A DNA stretch of 64,000 bases. It comes from Meconema thalassinum (Eukaryota; Arthropoda; Insecta; Orthoptera; Tettigoniidae). Each line of letters opens with the position of its first letter. The first letter of the stretch is position 1. The notes under the pieces are model-generated. The model was not told the DNA's origin, searched no databases, and saw nothing but the letters and a program-made list of their open reading frames with translations. Shown piece by piece: positions 12,995-23,735 of the stretch. The stretch spans positions 361,008,779 through 361,072,778 of the forward strand of contig OX336393.1 of NCBI GenBank assembly GCA_946902985.2, written 5' to 3'. A program made the translations under genes and the position numbers.

Positions 12995-13225
12995 AGGTAT
13001 GGTATATTGGCTTTCACTGCCAGTGAATTAAAACTCGGCAATTTTTCTATGTTTGTGCTGTGTCTTGTGTGGGGTTTCACCTAGGACACCAAGCTGGCTA
13101 TCAGCGGGCTCTTGGTGTCCCCGCCTGGACCCCCACAGGAGAAGCAAACTGCGCGCTACCTCCCATTTTATGAAGCGCACCTGCGCCAATTTACTGCGAG
13201 AACTGAAAGCTCAAGCAGCCATAAC
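12995..13225 (+). repeat. 251-bp satellite unit, forward orientation
   Basis: One unit begins ggtatattggctttcac and passes through tcttgtgtggggtttcacc. Its reverse complement recurs in tandem at 15420-15943. The hAT-like element at 13226 interrupts it. Confidence 0.8.
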
Positions 13226-13255
13226 TAGAGCCCTGCGCGGATAGACAAAACGGTA

Positions 13256-13562
13256 TACGCATCCGCCCCGCATCTGTCCCACACCCGCACGACTGTTATC
13301 CGCATCCGCCCCGCATCCGCATGAGTGTTACCCGCATCCGCCCCAAACCCGCACGACTGTTATCCACATCCGCTCCGCATCCGCATGATTGTTATCCGCA
13401 TCCGCCCCACAGCCGCACGACTGTTATCCGCATCCGCCCCGCATCCGCACGACTGTTATCCGCATCCGCCCCGCATCCGCATGAGTGTTATCCGCATCCG
13501 CACGACTTTTATCCGCATCCGCCCCGCATCCACGCGACTTTTATCCACACGTTTGTTATCCG
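13256..13562 (+). repeat. 32-bp minisatellite rich in atccgc
   Basis: A 32-bp unit (gactgttatccgcatccgcc and the following 12 bases) repeats about nine times with small changes. The unit is not a multiple of three, so each reading frame cycles through histidine/proline-rich stretches; the frames at 13321-13665 are artefacts of this. Similar words recur at 15165-15245 next to the other end of the element. Confidence 0.85.
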
Positions 13563-14099
13563 AATCTACTGGCATTACAATTATATTTTCAATGTGTTGA
13601 TTTATACTTTATCTTTTAGAAATTTGAGAAGAAAGTTGAACCCATTGGCTATGTACTGTGTGTGATGTGCTTTGTCAAAAATGAATGTTATACAGCCAGA
13701 ATTGCAACCCTTTTCAGTTGGGAGTGTTGATTGTGCTTAATGACATAATTTGAATGGGATTGGCATAAATCATCATCTTACATTTGTCATGAAAAAATAT
13801 AACGGAAAAATATGATATGTCATAAACATTCGAGCCCTAGTAAGGGAGAGAGGGGGGGGGGGGTGCACACTTAAGCAAGAATCGGTCTTATGATGATGAA
13901 ATAATAGATAACACAACTGCAGTTACGAATAAGGGAGTCTGAGTAACTCTATATTCGATGTGCAGAAACAAATTTTATTCAAAAATAAATTTGGTGGCGC
14001 ATGGGTTGGGAAATTTTGCGCATGGGATGAGTGTTGGAAAGCCATACCAATACAATGTGAATTGGTTGAAACTTGCTCTGAGCATTAATATTAGAATAT

Positions 14100-14747
14100 T
14101 CAAATGCATTTTACAATAGCATAACAATGAAATGATACTAAAATTCTGCAGTTTTGGATATTAGAATAAAATATCTTCGTTTCGTCAGCATTAAAGGAGG
14201 CAATCCTATTTAGGCTTGTTCCTTCAGGTTGTCTCAACGTTAATGCAGGATATCTCAAGAACTCACACAACCAATATTTGCCTGCTAGACTTTTCACTTT
14301 ATGGAAATTATGGGGAATCTTATTCTCCTCTGCAAACTTGAACTCTAACCATCTGACAAACTTGGTGGGCGTTAAGCCGTAAAATAATTTTGCCAATGTC
14401 AAAAGGTATTCGGATAATTATGACTCCATTTCGTCGGTAAAAACAGCTTTACGGACTAGACGAGTTGGAGCAAGACAATTTTGCAGCAACTGCTTTCGTG
14501 GGATTGACTGGGGAATGTTGAAACTTCTCCCCACTTCCCTTATTTTCCTCCCATCATCCCTAATTGCACATAGAGCTTTCTGCACATTTTCTGCTGGGTA
14601 GGAGGTTTTCTCCGTTTTCCGCGTATAATTTCTAGGCATCTGGAGAACAAACACGAAATATTTTGCCATTAATGTCGCGTTGTATTTACTTGTATCATAT
14701 ATGTTTTGCGCACCATTACTCCACTCTGCTTTTAAACCGTAACTCAC
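14100..14747 (-). pseudogene. Pogo/CENP-B-type DNA-binding region of a transposase-like protein
   Basis: Two minus-strand frames in the same phase (14747-14418 and 14402-14100) are separated by one TAA. The first contains MPRNYTRKTEKTSYPAEN and then IREVGRSFNIPQS, which resembles the pipsqueak-type helix-turn-helix at the start of pogo/Tigger/Jerky-like proteins. The second has TPTKFVRWLEFKFAEENK, LAGKYWLCEFLR and LTLRQPEGTSLNRI, which resembles the second (CENP-B-type) helix-turn-helix. The DDE catalytic domain is absent; similarity stops near FNADETKIFYSNIQ. It could be a fragment of a pogo-group transposon or a captured exon of a domesticated gene. It lies inside the hAT-like element, which is unexpected for a hAT family. 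Confidence 0.65.
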
Positions 14748-15254
14748 TGAATCCCGGTAAACTAATCAACTGTATTATATTGAAAAATAAATACATGCAA
14801 AATCACTGTAAACACTGGCATTTATAACTACACTTAATTTTAAATAATTGAATCACAACTGTAGGCTTACCTTCTTATTTGCTATCTACAGAAATAACAT
14901 GCAACGAGTAAATTTTCTTCATCCAAGCCTGACGGTTATCACATAGCAACTGGCATCATGCTGACTGTCCCTTTCCCTATCTGATGTGATAGGTACGATG
15001 ACAGCTTGAGGGTAGCAGTGAACTGAGTTACTAGTTGTACTACCAACTCGAAAAACATAGATGCGCACGATTACCTGCTGCGCGCAATTACCCAACTTTC
15101 CCCATGATATTCAAAAAGTTCGGATTGTATTCTAAAAACTATTCGCAAATTTACTCAAACATTATCCGCAGCTGATCCGCTATCCGCAAAGCCATGCAAA
15201 CTATATCCGCATGCCAAAAAATGTTGCGGATATCCGCATCCGCGCAGGGCTTCA

Positions 15255-15943
15255 GTCATAACCTCCCTATGAAGGCTTTCATAATATGGTATATTGGCTT
15301 TCACGGCCAGTGAATTAAAACTCAGCAATTTTTATAGGTTTGGTGTCCGGGCGGGTTTACCAAGAGCCTGCTGATGAGCCAGCTTGGTGTCCTAGGCGAA
15401 ACCCCACACAAGACACAGCACAAACCTAGAAAAAATGCTGAGTTTTAATTCACTGGCCGTGAAAGCCAATATACCACATTTTGGAAGCCTTCATAGGGAG
15501 GTTATGGCTGCTTGAGCTTTTAGTTCTCGCAGTAAGATGGCGCAGATGCGCCTCATAAAAAGGGAGGTAACGCGCAGTTTGCTATTCCTGTGGGGGTCAA
15601 GGAGGGGACACCAAGAGCCCGCTGATGAGCCAGCTTGGTGTCCTAGGCGAAACCCCACACAAGACACGGCACAAACCTAGAAAAATTCATGAGTGTTAAT
15701 TCAAAGGCCGTGAAAGCCAATATACCTTATTTTGGAAGCCGTCATAGGGAGGTTATTTTGCTTGTGCTTTTAGTTCTCGCACTAAAGTGGCGCGGGTGCG
15801 GTTCATAAAAAGGGACCTAGCGTGCAGTTCGCTACGCCTGTGGGGATTCAGGTGGAGACACTAAGAGCCCGCCGATGAGCCAGCGTGGTGTCCTAGGCGA
15901 AACCCCACACAAGACATGGCACAAACTTAGAGAAATTGATGAG
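15255..15943 (-). repeat. 251-bp satellite with an orientation switch
   Basis: After a partial forward copy (15288-15360, ggtatattggctttcac), reverse-complement units follow. The landmark cctaggcgaaaccccacac recurs at 15391, 15642 and 15892, 250-251 bp apart. The junction between the forward and reverse units is a palindrome centred near 15380. Units are about 85-90% alike by eye. Confidence 0.8.
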
Positions 15944-16108
15944 ATATAATAAAGTTATAATTATCGTCGAACATAAACAGTCCTATGCAACTTGCCTATA
16001 ATGGTAATTAAGACACTCGTAGGGAAATTATAAAACTCACTTCGCTCGTTTTATAACCATACTCGTGTCGTAATAATTGCCATAATAGGCTCGCTGCATA
16101 ATGTACTA

Positions 16109-16405
16109 ATAAATTACTGAAATGAAAATAAATGCTCTGTAGTATGCATGCGTCTTTATGTATGCAATAAAAATTAAGAGACACGAGTTGTTGAATGTTG
16201 GGTTATTTCTTTATTTCAGGTGGATTTCATAAGAAACCAACCTTTTGCAATGGTTAGTATGTTGAGATTTCCAAAAATAATATCTACATATCTTCGCGTT
16301 TGACATCCCCCAGACTTGGGGTCACCGTCAGTTCAAAAGTTTACATAATACATCACTTTCTTGTGGACTCAATAACTACCGTCATTTGCACCTAGCACTT
16401 TCAAA
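16109..16405. other. Unassigned flank
   Basis: No gene or shared repeat was seen between the inverted-end element and the Helitron. Confidence 0.5.
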
Positions 16406-19400
16406 TCTAATATATAAAAGTGAAAGTCTGTATGTATGTGGGTATGTGGATCTGTTCCGTACACAAATCTACACCGTTCCACCAATCTCAACCAAATTTT
16501 GCATACACATAGTTTAGGACCTAGAAGGAACCGCTGGCTACATGAATTTACGATAGTCTTTCTCATTCTTCTGATTTCGACCCTTTTGCACTCCAGCACA
16601 TGCTAATCAAATCATAAAATATACTCATGAAGGAATGGCAAGGCGGATAGTTTCCATGGCAACATAGCTCAAGTCGAGACACGGCCGACTGGATGCCATT
16701 TGCGCTCTGCACTACCGGTATAGAAAATAAGGATCTTTACTTGAAATCACGTCAGTTACTCAACTTCTCACACAGCACTGTCAACCGAGTTTAGCATAAC
16801 AAAGACTTGACACTCTCTTCTACTATATATTTGTCAAATACCACTCACTCACTCATTCATTCATCACGAAATCTCAGAAACCATCATACGGATTGGAATG
16901 AAATTTGGTATGCAGCTTCCCCAAGGGCCGCAAATACCCACTAAGAGAGGATTTTTGGATATTCTGGTTCTAAAGGGGTGTTAAGGGGGTAGACCTGCAT
17001 TTCATTGAACAGCAATATCTCCCGATTGGTTTCATTGGGGGATGTGATACTCGGCACATAAACTCATCATTAAAAATAAGAAGACACGAGTCGGAGGGTT
17101 TTTCGATGTGGTGTATATTATGAGATGAAAGGGGTGAAAAGTGGGGATTGAAAGATTCCTAACGGAGCGTGTATCTCTTAAACGACATAGGCGAGGAGTT
17201 TGAAACTCAGCGGGAAAAAATCAGCATAAAAATAAGTAAATATGTGTTTCACCGTTTCATCATAAATCCAATTTAAGGGGCCCATGGGGTGGGGTGAAAT
17301 TCTGGAAGGGGGGGGGGGGGAGAGAAACAGGAAAGAAAGTGTCCTAACTGATTGACTGACTCACTCACTCATCAAACTCAGGGGGAAAAACTGCTTTAAA
17401 GTAAGTAAATAGCTGTTCGACAGTTTTTTTTTTCATAATTCAAATTTAAGGGGTTCATGGGGAGGGGTGAAATTCTGAAAAAAGAAAATTGAAAGAAAAT
17501 GTCCTGACTCACTCACTCACTCACTCACTCATCATCGCCCAGCCAAAATGATTGAAGTTAGAAACATGACAGTTTGGGGATATGTTCATTGTATTTCAAA
17601 ACAGTCTACTAAGGGAGGATTTTCGGATATTCAGGTTCTAAAGGGGTCTTCATGGGGTTAAACCTGCATTTCATTGAATAACAATATCTCCCGATTGGTT
17701 TCATTGGGGGATGTGATACACGGCATATAAACTCATCATTAAAAAGTAAGACACGTGTCTGAGGGTTTTTCGATGTGGAGTATATTATGAGGTGAAAGGG
17801 GTGAAAAGTAGGGATTGAAAGATTCCTAACGGAGCGTGTATGTCTTAAACGACATAGGCGAGGAGTTTGAAACTCAGCGGAAAAAAATCAGCATAAAAAT
17901 AAGTAAATATGTGTTTGACCGTTTTTTTTTTCATAAATCCAATTTAAGGGGCCCATGAGGAGGGGTGAAATTCTGTGGGGGGGGGGGACAGGAAAGAAAA
18001 TGTCCTAACAGATTGACTGACTGACTCACTCATCAAACTCAGGGGGAAAAACTGCTTTAAAGTAAGTAAATAGCTGTTCGACACTTTTTTTTATCAATCA
18101 AATTGAAGAGGTTCATCGGGAGGGGTGAAATTCGGAAGGGAAAAAAATGAAAGAAAATGTCCTGACTCATTCACTCACTCATCATCGCCCAGCCAAAAAT
18201 ATTGATGTTGGAAACATGGCATTTTGGGGATATGTTCGTTGTATGTCAAAACCGTACACTAAGGGAGGATTTTTGGATATTCAGGCTCTAAAGGAGTCTT
18301 AAGGGGGTTAAACCTGAATTTCATTGAATAACAATATCTCACGAGTCGTTTCATTTGTGGATGTGATACTCGGCATATAAACTAATCATTAAAAATACGC
18401 AGACATATGTCTAAGGGTTTTTCGATGTGGTGTATTATTATGAGGTGAAAGGGGTGAAAAGTGGGGGTTGAAGGATTCCTAAGGGAGCGTGTAGGCCTAT
18501 CTCTTAAACGACATAGGCGAGAAATTTGAAACGCAGCGAAAAATCATCAGCTAAAAAGATAAGTACAGTAAATCGGTGTTCGACCGTTTTTTCATAAATT
18601 AATTTAAGGGGCCAATGGAGTGGGGTGAAATTCAAGGGGAAAAAGGAGAGCAAGTGTCCTAACTGACTAACTCACTCACCAAACTCAGGGGAAAAAGACA
18701 GCTTTAAAAATAAGTTAAAAGGTGTTCAAGCGTTTTTTCATCAATCCAATTTAAGGGGCCCATGGGGAGGGGTGAAATTCTGGTAAAAATAATTGAAAGA
18801 AAATGTCCTGTCGGACTCACTCACTCATCACGCCCAGCGAAAACTATTTAAGTTGGAAAAATGAAATTTTGGGAATATGTTCGCTGTATGTCGAAAACGT
18901 CAACTAAGGAATGATTTTTGTTTATTCGGGTTTTAAAGAGATGTTAAGGGGGTAAACGTGCATTTCATTGAATAACTATATATCATGAGTTGTTTCTTAG
19001 GGGATGTGATATTCGGTATATAAACTAATCATTAAAAATAATCAGACATATGTCTAAGGGTTTATCGATGTGGTGTATATTATGAGGTGAAAGGGGTGAA
19101 AATTGGGGGTTGAGGGATTCTTGACGGAGCGTGTATCTCTTAAAGGACATAGGCGAGAAGTTTGAAATTCGGCGGGAAAAGAACAGCTTAAAATACAAGT
19201 AAATAGGTGTTCGACTGTTTTTTTTTTCATAAATCCAATTTAAGGGGCCCTTGGTGAGAGGTGAAATTCTGGGGAAAAAAAAAAACAGGAAAGAAAGTGT
19301 CCTAACTGATTGACTCACTTACTCACTCATCAAACTCAGGGGGAAAACAGCTTTAAATAAGTAAATAGGTGTTCGACCGTTTGTTTCATAAATCCAATTT

Positions 19401-19840
19401 AAGGGGTTCATGGGGAGGGGTGAAATTATCAAAAATAAATTAAAGGAAATGTCCTGACTGACTCACTCACTCATCATAGCCCAGCCAAAATAATTATTAA
19501 AGATAGAAACATGACATTTTGGGGATATGTTCGTTGTATGTCGAAAACTTCCACTAAGGAAAGAGTTTAGAATATTCAGGTTCTAAATAGGTGTTAAGGG
19601 GGGTAAACGTGCATTTCATTGAATAACCATATCTCACGAGTGGTTACATTTGGGGATGTGATACTTGGCATATATACTAATCATTAAAAATAAGCTGACA
19701 CATGTCTAATGGTTTTTCGATGTAGTGTATATTATGAGGTGAAAGGGATGAAAAGTGGGGGTTGAAAGATTCCTAACGGACCGTGTATCTCTTAAACGAC
19801 ATAAGCGAGGAGTTTGAAACTCGGAGGAAATCAATCAGCT

Positions 19841-19881
<41 letters not shown>

Positions 19882-20680
19882 ATGAATAAATAAATAAATA
19901 AAATAAATATGTGTTCGACCGTTTTTTCATAAATCCAATTTAAGGGGCCTATGGGGAGGGGTGAAATTCTGGAAGAAAAACGTCCCCTAATGAAGGATTT
20001 TTGGATGTTCACTCTCATCGACCAACCCAAACGATTAAAGTTAGAAGAATGATATTTTGGGGATATGTTTGTTGTGTGTCGAAAACGTCTACCAAGGAGA
20101 GATTTTTGGATATTCAGGTTCTAAAGGGGTGTTAATGGGGTTAAACCTGCATTTCATTGAATAACAATATGACACGACTATGACGCGAGCGAAGCGAGGC
20201 TAAAAATGAGATGATGTGCGTCTATGTATTACTCAATCACGCAAGTACCACTGGTCCGATTTACATGAATTTTACATGGAAGTAGCTGATTTACCTGGTT
20301 AACATATAGGTTACTTTTGATTTCAATACTTTGTACTATTTAAAGATGGCGACCATTTTAGTGACTTCACTACACCCTTTGGTTTCAAACTTTCATATTT
20401 CCATTTCAAATACAAAGAGAACGCTAAGAATTAGCAAACTTTTGACGGTATATACGAGGTTAAAAATTGCATTTTCTATCCGAAAGGTATCTCCAACCGT
20501 TAGCGAGTAAAACCTAAATTTGTGCTATAAAACACGGTCAACGCCGAGCGGTGTAGTTGGACAAAATGTTCCATCCTTAATCTCCCTCTGCGCAGCACCT
20601 CGCCTATCCCCTGTTTTAACTGTCACCTTCATATTTTAATTTATTTATGACGCGTAGCGAAGCACGGGTACTTCAGCTAG
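16406..20680 (+). mobile_element. Non-autonomous Helitron
   Basis: The left end is TC in the context aaa|tctaatatataaaag, as expected for insertion after an A. The right end is a short hairpin at 20653-20666 (CGT-A-GC, loop GAA, GC-ACG), then 10 bases and CTAG, followed by T at 20681. TC at the start, a subterminal hairpin, a CTRR end and insertion between A and T are the Helitron signature. There is no Rep/helicase coding sequence. Most of the 4.3 kb is a ~650-bp tandem array. Confidence 0.85.
16930..20170 (+). repeat. ~650-bp tandem array inside the Helitron
   Basis: The landmark ctaagggaggatttttggat or a variant occurs at about 16939, 17607, 18258, 18905, 19553 and 20098. Spacings are 668, 651, 647, 648 and about 545 (last unit shortened). 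Each unit contains a tcactcactcatca block, poly-T and poly-G runs, and ccaatttaaggggcccatgg. At 19849-19902 an (AAAT)n expansion has grown inside one unit. Confidence 0.85.
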
Positions 20681-21859
20681 TGTATATATAAAATAAAACC
20701 ATTCAACATATTACAGTCGAGTTTGTTAATGGGCAAAATAGGATCCAGGGGGTAGAAATGGAGGGCCATATTCGAAAAGGTGAAATATCTGTGTAACTTT
20801 CTGAGTATTTGTAAAATCAAATCCATTGAAAATTCGTAGTATTCTTTCAAAACCTTATCTCACTAAAAGTTTTTGATAGAAATAACCATTCACCAAAGGA
20901 GTGGGAGGAGTTTTGAGAGAACGGAAAATCATACCTCTCTTAATACGTACAATATCAACATCGTTAAATTGGGCAATAGTCCTCTATACATTACCTGAAA
21001 CTTTTGTCTGAAATCACTTTTGTTACGACTACTCTTACGTGAAAGGATGATCAATATGTTTTCGGAATGTTTGCTAAACATGTGGAACATTTTTGTAGGT
21101 AGCAATGGGCACATTTAGCGAATTGGAGATATTCTTATTTGCTTGGTGAAATCTATCTCCGCCTTTCGGCATGCCGAATTTGAATATATGCATTCGCCTA
21201 GAGGCTACTCCAAGAGAAAAATACAATAAAAAATAAATATTGGTTTGAAATGCAACAAGAAAGGAACAGGGTATTCTCTGCAACAAACATTCCGTCGTAG
21301 CGCCGAGTCGGCTAGTCTGTACACATGAAAAGTTCTATCTCGGGTTCATTAATTTGCTTGCACGTAAACTATTTTTGATCGTATCCCCACAAGATTATGC
21401 CTGCGCTGGCTCATCTAAATAAGAATGATGTTACTCGAGGGTGGGAGTCGCAGCGTGCCGTGTTGGTGTAGTTATGCGGAGACCGGAACTGCACTGCTCG
21501 GCTTAGAGTGGGGTGGGCCATGACAGTGAAAAAGTGGTTTGCTCTGGGACTATATTTATGGTTTACACTTCACTAGGTTCTCGATATGGTGGCTCTCCTG
21601 CACTGGTAGACCCTCTACTTAGCTACTTTGGTTTCATGATGAATTACAAACGAGACGCATGGAGAGAGAAGGTAGTTTTTGGAACGCAAGAATAATGATA
21701 CTAAAATATAAATGTGACATCGGCAGTTGTGATAAACTGAAAGGAAAAATATTTCGACCATCCGGTTCTGGTTAGGATAAACATACATTTTCAAATCACA
21801 ATCGATTGGCACATTAGTGTCACAAAGTGAGAATACTTCACAATAGTAATGTTATTGAT
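20681..21859. other. Unassigned spacer
   Basis: No recognisable gene. The small frames at 20929-21812 carry no motif I know. Confidence 0.5.
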
Positions 21860-22025
21860 TTTACATCCCTTTAAACTACTGCGGCTTTTAGAGACGCCGC
21901 GGTGCCGGAATTTAGCACCCAAGAGGATCTTGCGCACCTATTAATGCCAGCTGACTGCGGCAGGAGTTGATCCTGCAGCATTGGGTTCAGCAGGCGAGAA
22001 CCTTACCACTGAGCCAAGTAGCCAG
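21860..22025 (-). mobile_element. tRNA-derived SINE fragment
   Basis: On the minus strand, ggctacttggctcagtgg and ggatcaactcctgccgc resemble RNA polymerase III boxes A and B. The body ends with the block ccgcggtgccggaatttag (plus strand). The acceptor stem is not paired, so a functional tRNA is unlikely. It is a single diverged copy in this window. Confidence 0.55.
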
Positions 22026-22087
22026 TCCAAGAGAATACTTCACAACCAATCAATTCAGTAAAGAAGGCACTCGCCATCCATATCATG

Positions 22088-22230
22088 GTGTAGTGGCTAG
22101 CATACATGAATAACCCTAGTTCCAGGTTCGATTGCCAGCTCTGCATAGAAATTTAATTCTGGTCTTAGGGTTGGAACGGGTTCACACACGCACACGCACA
22201 CACACACAGAGGTACTCTGGGCTGAAATTA
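22088..22230 (+). mobile_element. SINE-C head fragment and (CA)n tract
   Basis: The tRNA-like start tggtgtagtggctagcat with caggttcgattgccagc matches SINE-C heads elsewhere. It is followed by aatttaattctggtct, as at 27567. A (CA)n microsatellite at 22184-22210 ends it. Confidence 0.6.
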
Positions 22231-23280
22231 TCACAATGTTCAAGCACCTTCTCATAAATCAATTCCCAGATGAAATGAGCGGTTAGTTGAGGCTATTACC
22301 TCCGAGTTTCAAGGTTATCGGATCAAATCTAGGCACACTGGGTGAGCATTTAGATTTTTACCTTGCTAATTAACATTATGTTTAAGATATATTATAAAAT
22401 AAATTCCAACAACTATATGGTAATGCTCCATGATGATTCAATTATTTTTCTTTTAAAACAAAGCCTGTGAGATCTCTGGCAATAGAAATACCTGAAAGTA
22501 AATTAGCCTATCACAGAATACAAAGTTTCCTAACACTCGGCATCTGTAAAGCCAAACATTCAAAGGGATATACATAGGTATAATACTACCATTCTCCAAT
22601 TCAGTTTCCCATATAATGAACCTCATAACGTCTGAATTTCACTGGCAACCTCATGCAGCGAGCTGATCCTGCCCCTCACATTGAGGTTTAGGGTTCGAGA
22701 GTTTGAATTGTATAAAATCAACCTTAAGTGGTCATTTTTCAGTACCTTCTTGTAATGGGAAATAGTCCTCCATGGTACAAAAATAATGTGACTGAGGGGA
22801 TCTCAACTATGATCATGTGTGTTCCATAAACCTTGGTCTATGATCCTGACAGTATACTCGTACATACGTGCATTTCGCTTACAAGGAAAAGTCGCAAACG
22901 TCCATGTCGCAATCTTTCTGAAATATTGCACTTAGTCGTACATTTCGCAATAAAATCATCTAACGAGGGAGACATTTTACACACGATACGAAAATAGTTA
23001 TTTTCATATTCCCATGAACCACAAGGTAGATTTCTAAAAAAAAAAATATCCATTTCACCATAATTATCATTAACATAATTTTTAGTAAAAACTTATTTCT
23101 ATTGTGTAACATTTAATTTTATGTGAACTTTTCATTTTATTTTAAATTCAAAATTTTCTAAGAATATGCATTTCAATTTAGCATGTTAATTTAAACTATT
23201 CAACGATGCTTAAGATATTATTGTCATATCGAAATATGTACGTTTAAATATTTATTAAACATCATTTCACAGTACTGACC
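22231..23280. other. Unassigned AT-rich spacer
   Basis: No gene or repeat shared with the rest of the window was seen. The 71-codon minus-strand frame at 22838-23053 has no recognisable domain. Confidence 0.5.
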
Positions 23281-23576
23281 CATGGAAGTTGTGCAGATGC
23301 GCTTCGTAAGTGGGGAAAAAGTCTCTTCTCCAAATGTGACTGTGCTGCTGAGAAACAGACAACTAACCAATTACCAGTAGTGATTGAGTGCCCAAACCAT
23401 GCGTATTGTGGAGACTTCAAGGACTTTTCAACAGCAACAACGGACGCTGTATGCTACATAAATAACTCGAATATTTGTGTATAGGTATACGTAGATATGT
23501 ATTGTGTACATTAGTAGCTGGAAGTTTTATCAAATTTCATGTATGTGATAATTTAATGTTTTCATATGCCATACGC

Positions 23577-23659
<83 letters not shown>

Positions 23660-23735
23660 ATGAATGAATGAATGAATGAATGAATGAATGAATTAATTAA
23701 TTAATTAATTAATTAATGAATAAATAAATAACAGT
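23281..23735 (+). pseudogene. LINE-H ORF2 C-terminus, 3' UTR and tail
   Basis: Bases 23281-23484 form a 67-codon frame ending in TAG: ALRKWGKSLFSKCDCAAE, then VVIECPNHAYCGDFKDF and DAVCYINNSNICV. This matches the conserved C-terminal knuckle (CxC and ECP-H) of a widespread group of insect LINE ORF2 proteins. A short 3' UTR ends in gccatacgctaaataaat, which runs into the (TAAA)n tail. The polymerase and endonuclease are absent, so this is a strongly 5'-truncated copy. The terminal word gccatac, followed after a few bases by the (TAAA)n run, also ends some SINE copies in this window. Confidence 0.75.
23576..23731 (+). repeat. Compound (TAAA)n-(TGAA)n-(TTAA)n microsatellite
   Basis: An expanded tetranucleotide run grows directly out of the LINE-H tail and changes motif twice towards its 3' side. 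Confidence 0.95.

Larger units (their letters stand above)
13226..15254. mobile_element. hAT-like element with 8-bp duplication
   Basis: The ends are inverted: tagagccctgcgcggat on the left, and tgaagccctgcgcggat when the right end is reverse-complemented. The flanks carry an imperfect 8-bp duplication, gccataac (13218-13225) and gtcataac (15255-15262). The uninterrupted neighbour satellite unit reads gccataacctccc at the same point, which confirms the insertion site. An 8-bp duplication and short TIRs are the hAT signature. The interior has a 32-bp minisatellite near the left end, related atccgc words near the right end, and a pogo/CENP-B-like domain on the minus strand. No hAT transposase (BED finger or hATC region) is recognisable. 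Confidence 0.75.
11570..16108. mobile_element. 4.5-kb element with ~165-bp inverted ends
   Basis: Bases 11570-11735 and 15944-16108 are inverted repeats of each other, about 90% identical by eye; both begin tagtacattatgca at the outer edge and end near ataactttattata inside. Each arm is also partly palindromic (taattaagacac pairs with gtgtcttaatta), so it can form a cruciform. No target duplication is clear. Inside lie two unidentified minus-strand frames (11767-12072, 101 codons; 12418-12663, 81 codons), a 251-bp satellite, and a hAT-like insertion. No transposase of its own is recognisable, so it is probably non-autonomous or decayed. Confidence 0.75.

Noticed and set aside
13321..13665. 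Histidine/proline-rich open frame of 114 codons and its overlapping partner
   Set aside because: It is the translation of a 32-bp minisatellite in shifting frames, so the open frame follows from repeat composition.
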